A stretch of DNA of 64,000 bases, taken from assembly GCF_900113635.1 (NCBI RefSeq), contig NZ_FOQA01000002.1, positions 248,001-312,000 of the forward strand, in the 5' to 3' direction. The position numbers and the translations under genes are program-made. This DNA comes from Tindallia magadiensis. GTDB taxonomy: Bacteria; Bacillota; Clostridia; Peptostreptococcales; Tindalliaceae. Positions within the stretch are counted from its first letter, which is position 1; each line of letters opens with the position of its first letter. Shown piece by piece: positions 1 to 9,714 of the stretch. The notes below the pieces were generated by a model. It was not told where the DNA came from. It ran no database searches and saw only the letters and a program-made list of their open reading frames with translations.

Positions 1-437
1 CATTGCAAAAGGCACAGAAGGATGGAATTGCTGAGACAGATCCATCCTTAGATGTAGAAGGATGGGATACGGCTGCAAAATTATTAATTCTGACAAATGT
101 ATTGATGGATCAGAGCAAACAGCTTTCGGATATAAAGGTAAAAGGAATTACAGAAATTGATCAGGCGGAGATCGGCAAAGCCACTAGTGAAGGTGGAAAA
201 CTAAAACTGGTGGGAAGAACCCGGATAGAGAAAGAAAAAATTCTTATGACGGTTCAACCGGAAACGCTCTATCCAGAAGATTTTTTGTTTCAGGTAGATG
301 GTAAAAATAAAGGAGTTCACTATACAACAGATACTTTAGGAGACATAGCGATTTTAGGCGGTGCCTCTGGCCTATCGGCAGCAGCGGCGGCGGTACTCAG
401 AGACTTGGTAAATTTACATCGTAGTGGTTGTGGATAA
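1..437 (+). CDS. Homoserine dehydrogenase-like protein, 3' part (5' end outside window)
   Basis: The reading frame is open from the window edge and ends in a TAA at 435-437. Its first part carries the segment GIAETDPSLDVEGWDTAAKL, typical of the catalytic domain of homoserine dehydrogenase (aspartate-semialdehyde to homoserine, NAD(P)-dependent), followed by a beta-rich stretch and a Gly/Ala-rich C-terminal helix (LGGASGLSAAAAAVLRDL). The TTG at position 3 is not a credible start because the conserved domain is already under way; the nucleotide-binding N-terminus must lie upstream. It could be a homoserine dehydrogenase-like oxidoreductase of the SAF-containing type rather than the threonine-pathway enzyme. 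The next gene starts 57 bp downstream. Confidence 0.7.
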   Translation, partial: LQKAQKDGIAETDPSLDVEGWDTAAKLLILTNVLMDQSKQLSDIKVKGITEIDQAEIGKATSEGGKLKLVGRTRIEKEKILMTVQPETLYPEDFLFQVDGKNKGVHYTTDTLGDIAILGGASGLSAAAAAVLRDLVNLHRSGCG

Positions 438-494
438 AATGGATTTTTAGAGTGTAACCAGTGGACAAAAATGAATTGGAGAGGAGCGAGGACA

Positions 495-1379
495 ATGAGT
501 GAATCGAAAAATCAAAAGAAAAAGGAAAAGAAGGAGAAAAAAGATTATCAAATTGTAAAAATCAATGGAGTGAAACAAAAAAAACTGAAGCGAAAACCTT
601 ATGAAAAAGAGTTGGTCCGTTTACAGGAAGAACTGGTAAAATTGCAGGAATGGATTAAACATGAAGGGTTAAAAGTAGTGGTTATTTTTGAAGGAAGAGA
701 TGCGGCTGGTAAAGGAGGCGTGATCAAACGAATTACAGAAAGCTTAAATCCGCGGATTTGTCGGGTAGAAGCTTTGGGAACTCCAACAGAACGTGAAAAA
801 ACACAGTGGTACTTCCAACGATATGTTAATCGTTTGCCGGCGGCAGGAGAAATGGTTCTCTTTGACCGTAGCTGGTACAATCGGGCAGGGGTCGAGAAAG
901 TGATGGGATTTTGTTCCGATGAAGAACATCGAGAGTTTCTTAGATCTTGTCCGGAGTTTGAACGAATGCTTGTCCGTTCTGGCATTATTCTTGTTAAATA
1001 CTGGTTTTCAGTATCAGACGAGGAACAGGAAAAACGTTTTCAATCACGGATAGAAGATCCAACCAAAAGATGGAAACTAAGTCCAATGGATCTGGAGTCT
1101 AGGAAAAGGTGGATGGAATACTCGAAAGCAAAAGATGAAATGTTTGCGCATACCGATATTAAACAGGCTCCCTGGTATGTGGTGGACGCTGATATTAAAC
1201 GGCATGCAAGACTTAACTGTATCCGTCACTTGTTGGGGCAAATACCTTACCAAGACTTGACTCCAGAACCGATTGAATTGCCACCTCGGCAGGATGATAT
1301 GGCTTATGTACGTCCGCCAATATCAGACCAAACCTTCGTTACTGATTATTATGGAGGATCTATTGAATCAACGGAGTGA
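495..1379 (+). CDS. ppk2: Polyphosphate kinase 2 family protein (PPK2)
   Basis: This cytosolic kinase transfers phosphate between polyphosphate and nucleotides. After a Lys-rich N-terminal tail there is a Walker A motif GRDAAGKGG (about residue 67-75), the family segment ITESLNPR, the Walker B/lid motif FDRSWYNR (about 123-130) and the conserved block DPTKRWKLSPMDLESRKRW. The length of 294 residues is usual for single-domain PPK2. I chose ATG 495 because GAGGAGCG at 481-488 is well spaced from it; the in-frame ATG at 471 has no ribosome site. Whether it prefers ADP, GDP or AMP cannot be read from the motifs alone. It may share a transcript with the HD-GYP gene 49 bp downstream. Confidence 0.92.
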   Translation: MSESKNQKKKEKKEKKDYQIVKINGVKQKKLKRKPYEKELVRLQEELVKLQEWIKHEGLKVVVIFEGRDAAGKGGVIKRITESLNPRICRVEALGTPTEREKTQWYFQRYVNRLPAAGEMVLFDRSWYNRAGVEKVMGFCSDEEHREFLRSCPEFERMLVRSGIILVKYWFSVSDEEQEKRFQSRIEDPTKRWKLSPMDLESRKRWMEYSKAKDEMFAHTDIKQAPWYVVDADIKRHARLNCIRHLLGQIPYQDLTPEPIELPPRQDDMAYVRPPISDQTFVTDYYGGSIESTE

Positions 1380-1428
1380 CTCGTTGAAATGTTGGAGGGC
1401 CATTTTATACTAAAAGGAGCATTACAAG

Positions 1429-2691
1429 ATGATTTCATTGACACAATTGACAAACCGGTTATCGCGGGCATCTGACATGGTGAGCCCTGAGCTTAACGGT
1501 CATCAACAGCAAGTGGCGTATATTTCTTGGCATATAGGAAAAGAAATTGGATTAAGCCCTGAAAAAATGAATGAACTATATGCTGCTTCCGTTCTTCATG
1601 ATATCGGTGGTCTCAGTATGAAAGAAAGACTAAACTTACTTTCTTTTGAGCTGATCAACCCTCATCTTCATGGAGAAATTGGATGGTTAATGTTAAAAGA
1701 CTATCCGGAATTCATGAAAGAAGCTAAGATTATTCGCCATCATCATGTTCCCTGGGATTATGGAAGAGGGAAAAACAGCTGGGGAGAAGAGGTGCCGATA
1801 GAGAGTCATATCATTCATCTGGCAGATCGTATTACGACATCTTCTATGTTGGATGCTACAGCCTTAAATCAGTCAAAACCTATTATGAATAAAATGAAGA
1901 GTCTTAAAGGGAGCAAATTCCACCCTGAGCTTGTGGATGTCTTAGAGCAATTAGCGGATAAAGAGTATTTTTGGTTAGATTTACATTCTGTCTTAAAAGA
2001 AAAAAATTGTTATTGTCCACCGAAGCCAGAAGATATTAAAGTGGAAGAGGGAAGGCTGCTTCCCATTTCGAAACTTTTTGCACGGGTGATTGATTTTCGG
2101 AGTCGATTTACGGCTGTTCATAGCGAGGGTGTCTCATCGGTCGCCACTACCATCGCCTCCTGTCTAAAGCTTTCAGAAAATGACTGCGCAGAAATAGAAA
2201 TAGCAGGATATTTGCATGATATTGGGAAATTGACGGTTCCGAGTGAAATTCTTGATAAACCCGGAGATCTAACAGCGGAAGAGTACAATGTGATGAAAGG
2301 ACATACTTATTATGGGTATATACTATTAAAAGATCTTGAAGGGATGGAGCGAATCAAAGACTATGTATCTTTTCATCATGAAAAAATGAATGGAACAGGT
2401 TATCCCTTCAAGCTTACAGGAGAAGAGCTTCCGGTAGGAAGCCGGATCATGGCTGTCGCGGATATTTTAACTGCATTGACAGAAAATCGTCCCTATCGTA
2501 AAGGGATGACAAAAGATAAAGCGCTTTTAATTTTGGGGAGAATGGCAAAAGAAAAAGAACTAGATCCGGAAGTGGTTCAATTGGCACAGGACTACTATAG
2601 TGAAATAAGAGAGAGTCGGATCAAAGGCCAAGAGGAAGCCCGGAGTCGGTATGACAATTTTGCATCTAAGATTGGGGAAAAAGTAGGCTGA
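1429..2691 (+). CDS. Double HD-domain protein with C-terminal HD-GYP phosphodiesterase
   Basis: Cytosolic protein of 420 residues with two HD modules and no membrane segment. The N-terminal HD carries HDIGG near residue 57 and RHHH near 103 but no GYP motif. The C-terminal half is a full HD-GYP domain: HDIGK near 263 and HHEKMNGTGYP near 316. HD-GYP enzymes hydrolyse c-di-GMP to pGpG or GMP. The start ATG 1429 follows AAAAGGAGC with good spacing. The next gene is also an HD-GYP protein, so two c-di-GMP hydrolases are adjacent. Activity of the N-terminal HD is uncertain; it may be regulatory. Confidence 0.88.
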   Translation: MISLTQLTNRLSRASDMVSPELNGHQQQVAYISWHIGKEIGLSPEKMNELYAASVLHDIGGLSMKERLNLLSFELINPHLHGEIGWLMLKDYPEFMKEAKIIRHHHVPWDYGRGKNSWGEEVPIESHIIHLADRITTSSMLDATALNQSKPIMNKMKSLKGSKFHPELVDVLEQLADKEYFWLDLHSVLKEKNCYCPPKPEDIKVEEGRLLPISKLFARVIDFRSRFTAVHSEGVSSVATTIASCLKLSENDCAEIEIAGYLHDIGKLTVPSEILDKPGDLTAEEYNVMKGHTYYGYILLKDLEGMERIKDYVSFHHEKMNGTGYPFKLTGEELPVGSRIMAVADILTALTENRPYRKGMTKDKALLILGRMAKEKELDPEVVQLAQDYYSEIRESRIKGQEEARSRYDNFASKIGEKVG

Positions 2692-2728
2692 TTTTGATGC
2701 AAGGAAGTCAAGGGCGGGGGTTATCAGA

Positions 2729-4840
2729 ATGAAAAAGAAAATGATCCTGTTATATGTGGTAACGATGGTAACCATTCTTGGCTTGGTGATTTTTACGATG
2801 CAAACAATGGGATATAGTATTATTGAGCAACAAACAAACTTAAGACTGCTATCTTTGGCTGCTTCTAAATCAAATCAGATTGCTAATTTGGTAGAACAGG
2901 ACTTTGAAAGAGCTAGCCTGATTGCCTCTCGTACACAAATGAGAAAAAGTTTGATAGCTTATAAAGAAGGTGAAGATCCGAAAAATCAGCTTATCCGAAT
3001 GCATAACATTATAAAGGATGCGGCTCATTCGGTAGAATCTATCCAAAATATTGATATTGTCAATTTACAAGGGAGAATCATTACCTCTACAAATGAATCG
3101 AAAATCAATCAGCATTTGATAAACAGTGATGTGTATATCAAAGGGAAAGAAAATCGATATTTTAGTGAAATTATGTGGGATGTCGATGGCACCCCCTTTT
3201 ATCATCTGTCTATGCCGCTCTATCATACGGAAGATCAGTACACGAACCTTCAGAACGCTATAGGTCTACTAGTGGTGGAAATGTCTGTGGAACGAATCCT
3301 TGATATCCTAAAAGACACCACCGGTCTAGGAAACACAGGAGACATATCGTTTTTATCTCTTGAGTCAGAAATCATGACATGCATTCGTTTGAAAAATCAA
3401 AATGGAGAAGGCTTTTATATAGAAGAATGGCCAGTAGATAAAAAAACATCAGATCAAGATGGGATACGTCAACAAATTTTGTCTGTATCGGGGGAGGATA
3501 TATTTGCAACCTTTAATTGGATAGAAATTAGAGAGAAGCAATGGGGAATACTGGTGAAAATCGATCAAAATGAAATAATGGAGCCGTATTTACGGATGTA
3601 TGGATATTTATCAGTTGCTTTTGGAGCCTTAACAATTCTAGGTATTTTTGTATTTCTTCTTGGGATTCGTTATAGTTTTTATGGAATTCAAAAGCTCTTA
3701 GAAGGTGCAGAAGAATTTGGAAAAGGTAATTTGGATTATCATATTGAGGTACAATCAAAGGATGAAATCAGAAGGCTTGCTGATTCTTATAATTCGATGG
3801 CATCTAAACTGAAAATGTTTAGAGATCAAATGGAGAACCTGAGTTTTACCGATCAGCTAACAGGAATTGGAAATCGACGCTTATTTGAAGAAGAAATGAT
3901 ACGTTTAGACGCTCCTCATCATTTTCCCCTTACGATTCTGATGGGTGATGTGAATGGTCTAAAACTGGTGAACGATGCTTTTGGTCATACTCTGGGAGAT
4001 CAGTTATTACAAATGGCAGCGTCTGTTTTAATGGAAGCCTGTTCAAGAGCACACGTTATTTGCCGAATGGGTGGAGATGAATTTGTTATTTTAATGCCAG
4101 AGACCACAACGATAGAAGCTAAAGAAACGATGGAGCGCATCCAAAAAAAGCTAGAAGAAACAAGAGTGGGGCGGGTGGAACTATCTGTTTCTTTTGGGTT
4201 GGCAACTAAAAACACAGTAAAAGAACCTCTTGGGGAAGTGGTTCAACAAGCAGAAGAAGAGATGTATCGAAATAAACTTTTAGAAGGTAAAAAAATGAAG
4301 GAACGGACGATTAAAGCTATCATTGATACTTTTTTTGAATCTGATCCAAATTATCGTGTGCATGCTGAGAATGTTGCTTATTGGAGCTATCATCTTGGGG
4401 AAAAACAGAAGCTTTCTAAAGAAAAATTGAGTGTACTTACCAAAGCGGCAAAATTACACGATCTTGGAAAAATAACTTTTGACCAAGATATAATGAATAA
4501 ATCGACGGTATTAACAAGCAGAGAATGGATGGAAATGAAACGTCATCCGGAAAATGGCTATCGAATTTTAGACAGTGTTAGTCAGTATAAAGAAGTAGCT
4601 GAGATAATTCTAAGCCACCATGAACATTGGGATGGAACGGGTTATCCGAGAAATTTGAAAGGGGAAGAAATCCCACTGGAATCTAGAATCATTGCCATTG
4701 CAGAAAGCTATGATGTAATGACCACTACTCAACCGTACAGGGAAGCTATGTCAAGAGAGTACGCTCTGAAAGAACTTCAAAAAAATGCTGGAAGTATTTT
4801 TGATCCAGTTTTGGTTCAACAATTCCTTTCATTGCCATAA
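2729..4840 (+). CDS. Membrane GGDEF / HD-GYP bifunctional c-di-GMP protein
   Basis: 703 residues. An N-terminal membrane helix (about 5-30) is followed by an extracytoplasmic sensor region of Cache type (about 35-290), a second membrane helix (about 291-315), a HAMP linker with KDEIRRLADSYNSM, a GGDEF domain with intact GGDEF at about 448-452, and an HD-GYP domain (HDLGK near 577, HHEHWDGTGYP near 630). It therefore carries both a potential diguanylate cyclase and a potential c-di-GMP phosphodiesterase, controlled by an external signal. GGDEF followed by HD-GYP is less common than GGDEF-EAL. The start at 2729 follows GGCGGGGGTT; the ATG at 2741 is an alternative. Confidence 0.88.
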   Translation: MKKKMILLYVVTMVTILGLVIFTMQTMGYSIIEQQTNLRLLSLAASKSNQIANLVEQDFERASLIASRTQMRKSLIAYKEGEDPKNQLIRMHNIIKDAAHSVESIQNIDIVNLQGRIITSTNESKINQHLINSDVYIKGKENRYFSEIMWDVDGTPFYHLSMPLYHTEDQYTNLQNAIGLLVVEMSVERILDILKDTTGLGNTGDISFLSLESEIMTCIRLKNQNGEGFYIEEWPVDKKTSDQDGIRQQILSVSGEDIFATFNWIEIREKQWGILVKIDQNEIMEPYLRMYGYLSVAFGALTILGIFVFLLGIRYSFYGIQKLLEGAEEFGKGNLDYHIEVQSKDEIRRLADSYNSMASKLKMFRDQMENLSFTDQLTGIGNRRLFEEEMIRLDAPHHFPLTILMGDVNGLKLVNDAFGHTLGDQLLQMAASVLMEACSRAHVICRMGGDEFVILMPETTTIEAKETMERIQKKLEETRVGRVELSVSFGLATKNTVKEPLGEVVQQAEEEMYRNKLLEGKKMKERTIKAIIDTFFESDPNYRVHAENVAYWSYHLGEKQKLSKEKLSVLTKAAKLHDLGKITFDQDIMNKSTVLTSREWMEMKRHPENGYRILDSVSQYKEVAEIILSHHEHWDGTGYPRNLKGEEIPLESRIIAIAESYDVMTTTQPYREAMSREYALKELQKNAGSIFDPVLVQQFLSLP

Positions 4841-4905
4841 AGAGAAATATTCAGTAAAATGAGAGAGAGGCTTTTTCTTACTACTTTATGAAAGGGTCTG
4901 ATACT

Positions 4906-5046
4906 ATGACCGATAACTCTTTTCTCATTTTAGGATTACCCCCTGCCACCACGATGATTGTGGGAGGGCTATTTTTATTGTCTGCCTTTGCTCCGACAAT
5001 TCTGACCTACTATCTGAAAAAGAAAGGGGTCTGGAAAGATGAATAA
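4906..5046 (+). CDS. Small single-helix membrane protein coupled to the SSS symporter
   Basis: A 46-residue ORF: ATG 4906, an AAAGGG ribosome site at 4891-4896, stop TAA at 5044-5046. It has a short N-terminus with GLPP, one hydrophobic helix (about residues 16-36) and a basic, aromatic C-terminus (YYLKKKGVW). The last codons overlap the symporter ATG at 5039 by 8 bp, so the two should be translationally coupled. Small proteins of this form are known next to sodium:solute symporters and have been named symporter small accessory proteins; I assign it by size, topology and position rather than by a diagnostic motif. The function is probably assembly or stability of the transporter. Confidence 0.65.
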   Translation: MTDNSFLILGLPPATTMIVGGLFLLSAFAPTILTYYLKKKGVWKDE

Positions 5047-6514
5047 GTCAATTGTTTATTTAATCTATTTTACGGGATATACAATGATCCTACTTTTTAT
5101 AGGGAAAGGAGGATTTAAAAGAACCAATAATCTGAGAGATTTCTTTTTAGCAAATAATAGCCTGGGTCTTTTAATGAGTATGGCCACCTTTTCGGCCACC
5201 TGGTTTAGTGCCGCTTCTATGCAAGGGGTTTCTGGGTCTATTTTTGCTTACGGTTATAATACAGTGCTTTATGCTGTCGTTCCCTGGTTTTTAGGTGCGG
5301 TCATGCTGGTTTTTTTAGCAACTCGGCTGCGGGAATATGATTTGATGACAGTTCCGGAATACTTTTACATAAGGTATCGTAGTAAGAACATGCAGGCCGC
5401 TGGAGGGATCATGATTGTCATCATATATATTTTATATATTATTATTCAAATAAGAGGCTTCGGTATTGTTATCTCGGAATTTTTAGATATCAATTATACC
5501 TTTTCTATTTTACTGGTTTATTTATTTGTGATGTATACCAGTTTTGGAGGCTTGTTTTCAGTAGCGAGAACAGACAGTCTGAATATCACATTAATTGTGA
5601 CGGGCATTTTTTTAGCCGCCATATTAATACTGAAAGAAACAGGTGGCATTGCTGAAATGCATCATCAGGCGGCGTTGATTGATACAAAGGCTTTTCCGGG
5701 GCTACCGGCAGCGACTGAACCAGGTGGATTGTTGGATCCTTTTTCTAAATCAGCAGCTCCACCTTTGTTAACGGTGACCTCTTTATTTGGATGGGGGATG
5801 GGCTTGGCTGCAAACCCTCAATATGCCCTTCGAATCCATTCAGCTAAGAGTACAGGGACGGCGCTTCGGATGATTTCTTTTTCGGTATTATTGCTGGCGG
5901 CCATGTATGTAGGCATTTTTATTATTGGAATTGGCAGCAGGGTATTACAGCCAGAAATTAGCAGCATTCAATCTGTTGACGAAGTACTACCCTTTGTAAT
6001 CAATAATGTTATTTACTCCCGGTTTAGCGGGTTGTTGCTGATTAGCATTGTGGCGGCCGCTATTTCGACAGCGAATTCCCAACTTTTAGTGGCGGCCAGT
6101 GGGTTTAGTTATGATATCTATAAAAACATCATTTGCCCACACGTAACGGAAGAGAAGTTACTATTCATTAATAGAGCCTTTGTTTTTTTTGCCGGAACAA
6201 TTTCTTTACTTCTTTCCCTAAAGCCACCGGAAAGTTTATTAGTATATGGTGGTTACATATGGGGCTTTTTTACGGTAAGTTTTTTTCTTCCTCTCTACGG
6301 AGGTCTTTTTTGGGAAAAAGCCAATTATAACGGAGCGGTCGCATCTTTTTTTTCAGGATTTTTGGTTATGGGACTGGCGATGGGAATGAACGTGGAAGCT
6401 CGTTTTCATATTCATCCCGCTTTTCCTGGATTTTTAGCATCCAGTGCCGCCTTCTTTTCTATGAGTCTTTATTCTGTTAAGAACAAAGAAAATAACATCA
6501 ATGACAATCATTAA
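5039..6514 (+). CDS. Sodium:solute symporter family (SSS) transporter
   Basis: 491-residue polytopic membrane protein with about 13 hydrophobic segments. Features of the SSS family are the N-terminal RTNNLRDFFLANNSLG (substrate-site region after TM1), ATFSATWFSAASMQG in TM2 and SIVAAAISTANSQLLVAASGFSYDIYKN in the TM8-TM9 region. SSS proteins couple Na+ entry to uptake of amino acids, sugars, carboxylates or vitamins; the substrate here cannot be read. It is followed after 14 bp by a sensor kinase and a sigma-54 regulator, so it could supply the signal compound or take part in sensing. Given the downstream operon, a glutamate-like or 5-oxoproline-like substrate is a hypothesis only. Confidence 0.88.
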   Translation: MNKSIVYLIYFTGYTMILLFIGKGGFKRTNNLRDFFLANNSLGLLMSMATFSATWFSAASMQGVSGSIFAYGYNTVLYAVVPWFLGAVMLVFLATRLREYDLMTVPEYFYIRYRSKNMQAAGGIMIVIIYILYIIIQIRGFGIVISEFLDINYTFSILLVYLFVMYTSFGGLFSVARTDSLNITLIVTGIFLAAILILKETGGIAEMHHQAALIDTKAFPGLPAATEPGGLLDPFSKSAAPPLLTVTSLFGWGMGLAANPQYALRIHSAKSTGTALRMISFSVLLLAAMYVGIFIIGIGSRVLQPEISSIQSVDEVLPFVINNVIYSRFSGLLLISIVAAAISTANSQLLVAASGFSYDIYKNIICPHVTEEKLLFINRAFVFFAGTISLLLSLKPPESLLVYGGYIWGFFTVSFFLPLYGGLFWEKANYNGAVASFFSGFLVMGLAMGMNVEARFHIHPAFPGFLASSAAFFSMSLYSVKNKENNINDNH

Positions 6515-6528
6515 AGGAGCGGGTCCGG

Positions 6529-8322
6529 TTGAAATGGTTTCGTTTTGATATTGAAAACAAAATACTAATCCCTTTTATGATCCTTTTTATTCTGGCGATT
6601 GTTACCTTAGGGAGTGTTTCTTACTGGACGGGGTATCAAATGTTGCTTCGGAACGAAACAAATCACCTTCAAAAACACCTGCAGAGTTTTTCTGTGTACC
6701 TTAACGAGTTAAACGCCAAGGTAGAAACAGGAGACTTAGAATTGGAAGAAGCGAAGGGCAAGGCGATTGCCTATTATTACCTGAATGGTTCCGAAAATGG
6801 GTTTATTATGGCAGAGGACCGATTACTGGCAAGTCTTTTTATCACAGAAGAAGAATGGATTTCAGCCTTTTTGCAAGAAGAGAAGTCAGATGTTGGCGGA
6901 AGTCTGCAAGTTGGGAACAGCGTGTTGGTATACCGCAAATACCCACCTTGGAACTGGACCTTGGGCTATGGAATGAATCGCCAGTTATTTTCGGAAACCG
7001 TTTTAGAAAGTCAGAAATATATTATTTTACTGGCCATCGTTTCTTTGGTAGTATCCATGCAGGCAGCCATTTTGGTTGCGTACCATATTTCAAACCCTGT
7101 TCGGCAGTTAGTGGACGCCTTTAGTCGCATAGGGCGAGATCATATGAGCGAAAAAATTTCTTTTAGCCGGAAGGATGAAATTGGGCAACTGGCAGAAGCG
7201 TTTAATGAAATGATGGAACGATTGCGCCTTAGTACTACGAAATTGTTGGATATGACCAGATTTAATGAAGATATTTTAAGGAGCATTACGACGGGAATCA
7301 TTACAACGGATGCCGATGGAAAGGTACTTTCCGCTAATCCGGCGGCAAAAGAAATCTTAAATTCATTTCCAAAGGATCCGGAGGATGACTTGATAAATAT
7401 AAAAGAAATACGCCATCAGATTAATGCCACTCTAAGCCGCGGAAAATGCTTGAACAGATTGCACACACTGGAAAAGGAAGGCTTAGCCGAAAAACGATAC
7501 CTGGACAGCATGACGTCTCAGCTAAAAAATGAAAAGGAAGAGGTCATAGGTGTTATTTGCAGCTTTAGAGATATTACAGAACGGAAACGAATTGAAAACA
7601 ATATGGAGCTTTTAGATCGTCTAAGTTCCATCGGGCAGTTAGCGGCAGGGATGGCTCATGAAATTCGAAATCCATTGGCAGGAATGAAAACCAGCCTTCA
7701 GGTGCTGCAACGGAGAAGCCTTTCGACAGAAAAGGAAAGCAGCCATCAGCTTTTTCAAAGCACCTTGTATGAAATTGATCGTATTGATAGTTTGATAACC
7801 GAATTATTAAACTTTGCTCGCCCTAGAAAACCGGCATACGAGATAGTGGACGTATCAAAGATAATGTATAGAACCCTTGAATTGCAACGAAAATCTATTG
7901 AAGAAAAAAAGATTCATGTAGAGATAAACCTAACCGATTCCATGCTATCCATTTTAGCGGACAGCCATCAATTAGAACAAATATTTCTAAACCTGATGAT
8001 CAATGCTATTAATGCTATGAAAAGAGAAGGAAAGTTAACTATAAATGTTTTCTCAGATCAAAAAAAGCAAGGAACTGGCTCTGAAAATCTTTCGCAGGTA
8101 GTGATTGAGTTTAAGGACAATGGCAAAGGAATGAAGGCAGATGAAATAGAAAAGATTTTTCTTCCCTTTTATACAACAGATCCTCAGGGAACCGGCTTAG
8201 GTCTTTCTGTGGTACATGAATTAGTGAAGGAAAACAACGGAAAAATTGAAGTGAATAGTAAAGAGGGCGAAGGTAGTTGCTTTCGGATTTTATTTCCGGA
8301 GGCTTCTGGAGAAGGAGGCTAA
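6529..8322 (+). CDS. Membrane sensor histidine kinase (HAMP-PAS-HisKA-HATPase)
   Basis: 597 residues. Membrane helix 1 (about 12-35), an extracytoplasmic domain of about 125 residues of Cache type, membrane helix 2 (about 163-187), HAMP, a PAS domain (about 240-355, ending FRDITERKR), HisKA with AHEIRNPLAG and phospho-acceptor His near residue 377, and a HATPase with GKGMKADE and GTGLGLSVV. This layout is typical of kinases paired with NtrC-type regulators, and such a regulator follows 3 bp later. The start is TTG 6529, preceded by AAAGGAGC at 6513-6520; no better ATG lies near. It probably senses an external small molecule. Confidence 0.9.
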   Translation: MKWFRFDIENKILIPFMILFILAIVTLGSVSYWTGYQMLLRNETNHLQKHLQSFSVYLNELNAKVETGDLELEEAKGKAIAYYYLNGSENGFIMAEDRLLASLFITEEEWISAFLQEEKSDVGGSLQVGNSVLVYRKYPPWNWTLGYGMNRQLFSETVLESQKYIILLAIVSLVVSMQAAILVAYHISNPVRQLVDAFSRIGRDHMSEKISFSRKDEIGQLAEAFNEMMERLRLSTTKLLDMTRFNEDILRSITTGIITTDADGKVLSANPAAKEILNSFPKDPEDDLINIKEIRHQINATLSRGKCLNRLHTLEKEGLAEKRYLDSMTSQLKNEKEEVIGVICSFRDITERKRIENNMELLDRLSSIGQLAAGMAHEIRNPLAGMKTSLQVLQRRSLSTEKESSHQLFQSTLYEIDRIDSLITELLNFARPRKPAYEIVDVSKIMYRTLELQRKSIEEKKIHVEINLTDSMLSILADSHQLEQIFLNLMINAINAMKREGKLTINVFSDQKKQGTGSENLSQVVIEFKDNGKGMKADEIEKIFLPFYTTDPQGTGLGLSVVHELVKENNGKIEVNSKEGEGSCFRILFPEASGEGG

Positions 8323-8325
8323 AAG

Positions 8326-9711
8326 ATGGCACTGGAAATATTAATTATTGATGACGAAGAAACCCTTCGAATGTCTTTAGTAGAAGGACTGAAAGATATG
8401 GGGCATAAGGTTTATGCAGCCGCAGACGGCAAAACAGGAATGGAAGCCATCGAAAGCAAAGGTCCACAAGTGGTGATGTTGGATATACGGCTGCCGGATG
8501 CCAATGGACTACAACTCATTCAGTCAGTCAAAGCAATTGATGAAAGCATACAGATTATCATTATGACAGCCTATGGCGATATTAAAACAGCCGTATCGGC
8601 GATCAAGCAAGGAGCCTTTGACTATATTCATAAACCTTTTGATCTGGACGAAATTCAAGTAATACTCAAACGAATTGAAGAAACCTTAAGAATGAAGCAG
8701 AAACTGTTTCTCTTGGAACAGGAATCCGATGCTCTGGTGCGTCAACCGATTATTGGACATCATCCTTCGATGGATGATGTTTTTCATAAAATAGAAGTGC
8801 TGTCAAAAAACGATGATGTCACCGTCTTGATTCGTGGAGAAACAGGAACAGGAAAAGAATTGGTAGCATCGGCCATTCATCATGCCAGTTCCCGAAAAAA
8901 TGCGCCTATTGTCAGCATTAATTGTGCGGCTCTTTCTCAAAACCTTATAGAGAGTGAACTGTTTGGTCATGAGAAAAATGCATTTACAGGTGCTAATACA
9001 TTGAAAAAAGGACTGATAGAAATTGCCGACGGTGGAAGTGTTTTTTTAGATGAAATAGGAGAGCTGAAACCGGACACACAAACAAAATTTTTACGAGTGT
9101 TGGAAGATAAAAAAATGAAACGAGTTGGTGGATTAGAAGATATTCAGGTAGATGTGCGTATTATTGCAGCTACCAATAAAGACTTAGAAAAAGCCATAGA
9201 AGAAAAAGAGTTTCGGGAAGACTTATATTATCGGTTAAATGTAGTGCCTGTTTGCTTACCACCGTTGAGAGAACGTGGGGAAGATATCTTATTAATTGCC
9301 CGCCATTTTTTGACGCTCTATAATCGAAAATTTCACAAGCAAATAAAAGGATTCACCAAAGAAGCAGAAAAATGTTTACTAGATTATCCATGGAAGGGAA
9401 ATATTAGAGAACTCAGAAATGTGGTGGAGAGAATGGTCATTTTGCATACAGGTAAAACCATTGACGAAAAAGCGTTACCATCGGATATAAGAGAGAATAA
9501 AAGGAAGGTATCAAAGGAAAAAAAGAAGTGGTTGATGGAAGAAATGGAAATACCGGAGGGTTTTTCTTTAGAAGAGCACCTGAAGGAGATAGAAGCTTTT
9601 TACCTGAATCATGCATTGGAAAAATGCCATCATAATCATACCCAGGCGGCAGAACTATTGGGAATTAGCCGATTTGCCTTAAAGCGCCGTACGGAAAAAC
9701 AGAAGAAATGA
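8326..9711 (+). CDS. Sigma-54-dependent response regulator (NtrC family)
   Basis: 461 residues: receiver domain with D9-D10, phospho-acceptor D53 and K103 (HKPF); AAA+ activator domain with Walker A GETGTGKE near 170 and Walker B SVFLDEIGEL; and a Fis-type helix-turn-helix at the C-terminus (TQAAELLGISRFALKRR). The sigma-54 contact loop, normally GAFTGA, reads NAFTGA at 218-223, an unusual change. The gene is 3 bp from the sensor kinase. The only clear -24/-12 sigma-54 promoter seen in the window lies about 105 bp downstream of its stop and drives the pxp operon, so that operon is the obvious target. Confidence 0.92.
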   Translation: MALEILIIDDEETLRMSLVEGLKDMGHKVYAAADGKTGMEAIESKGPQVVMLDIRLPDANGLQLIQSVKAIDESIQIIIMTAYGDIKTAVSAIKQGAFDYIHKPFDLDEIQVILKRIEETLRMKQKLFLLEQESDALVRQPIIGHHPSMDDVFHKIEVLSKNDDVTVLIRGETGTGKELVASAIHHASSRKNAPIVSINCAALSQNLIESELFGHEKNAFTGANTLKKGLIEIADGGSVFLDEIGELKPDTQTKFLRVLEDKKMKRVGGLEDIQVDVRIIAATNKDLEKAIEEKEFREDLYYRLNVVPVCLPPLRERGEDILLIARHFLTLYNRKFHKQIKGFTKEAEKCLLDYPWKGNIRELRNVVERMVILHTGKTIDEKALPSDIRENKRKVSKEKKKWLMEEMEIPEGFSLEEHLKEIEAFYLNHALEKCHHNHTQAAELLGISRFALKRRTEKQKK

Positions 9712-9714
9712 CCA

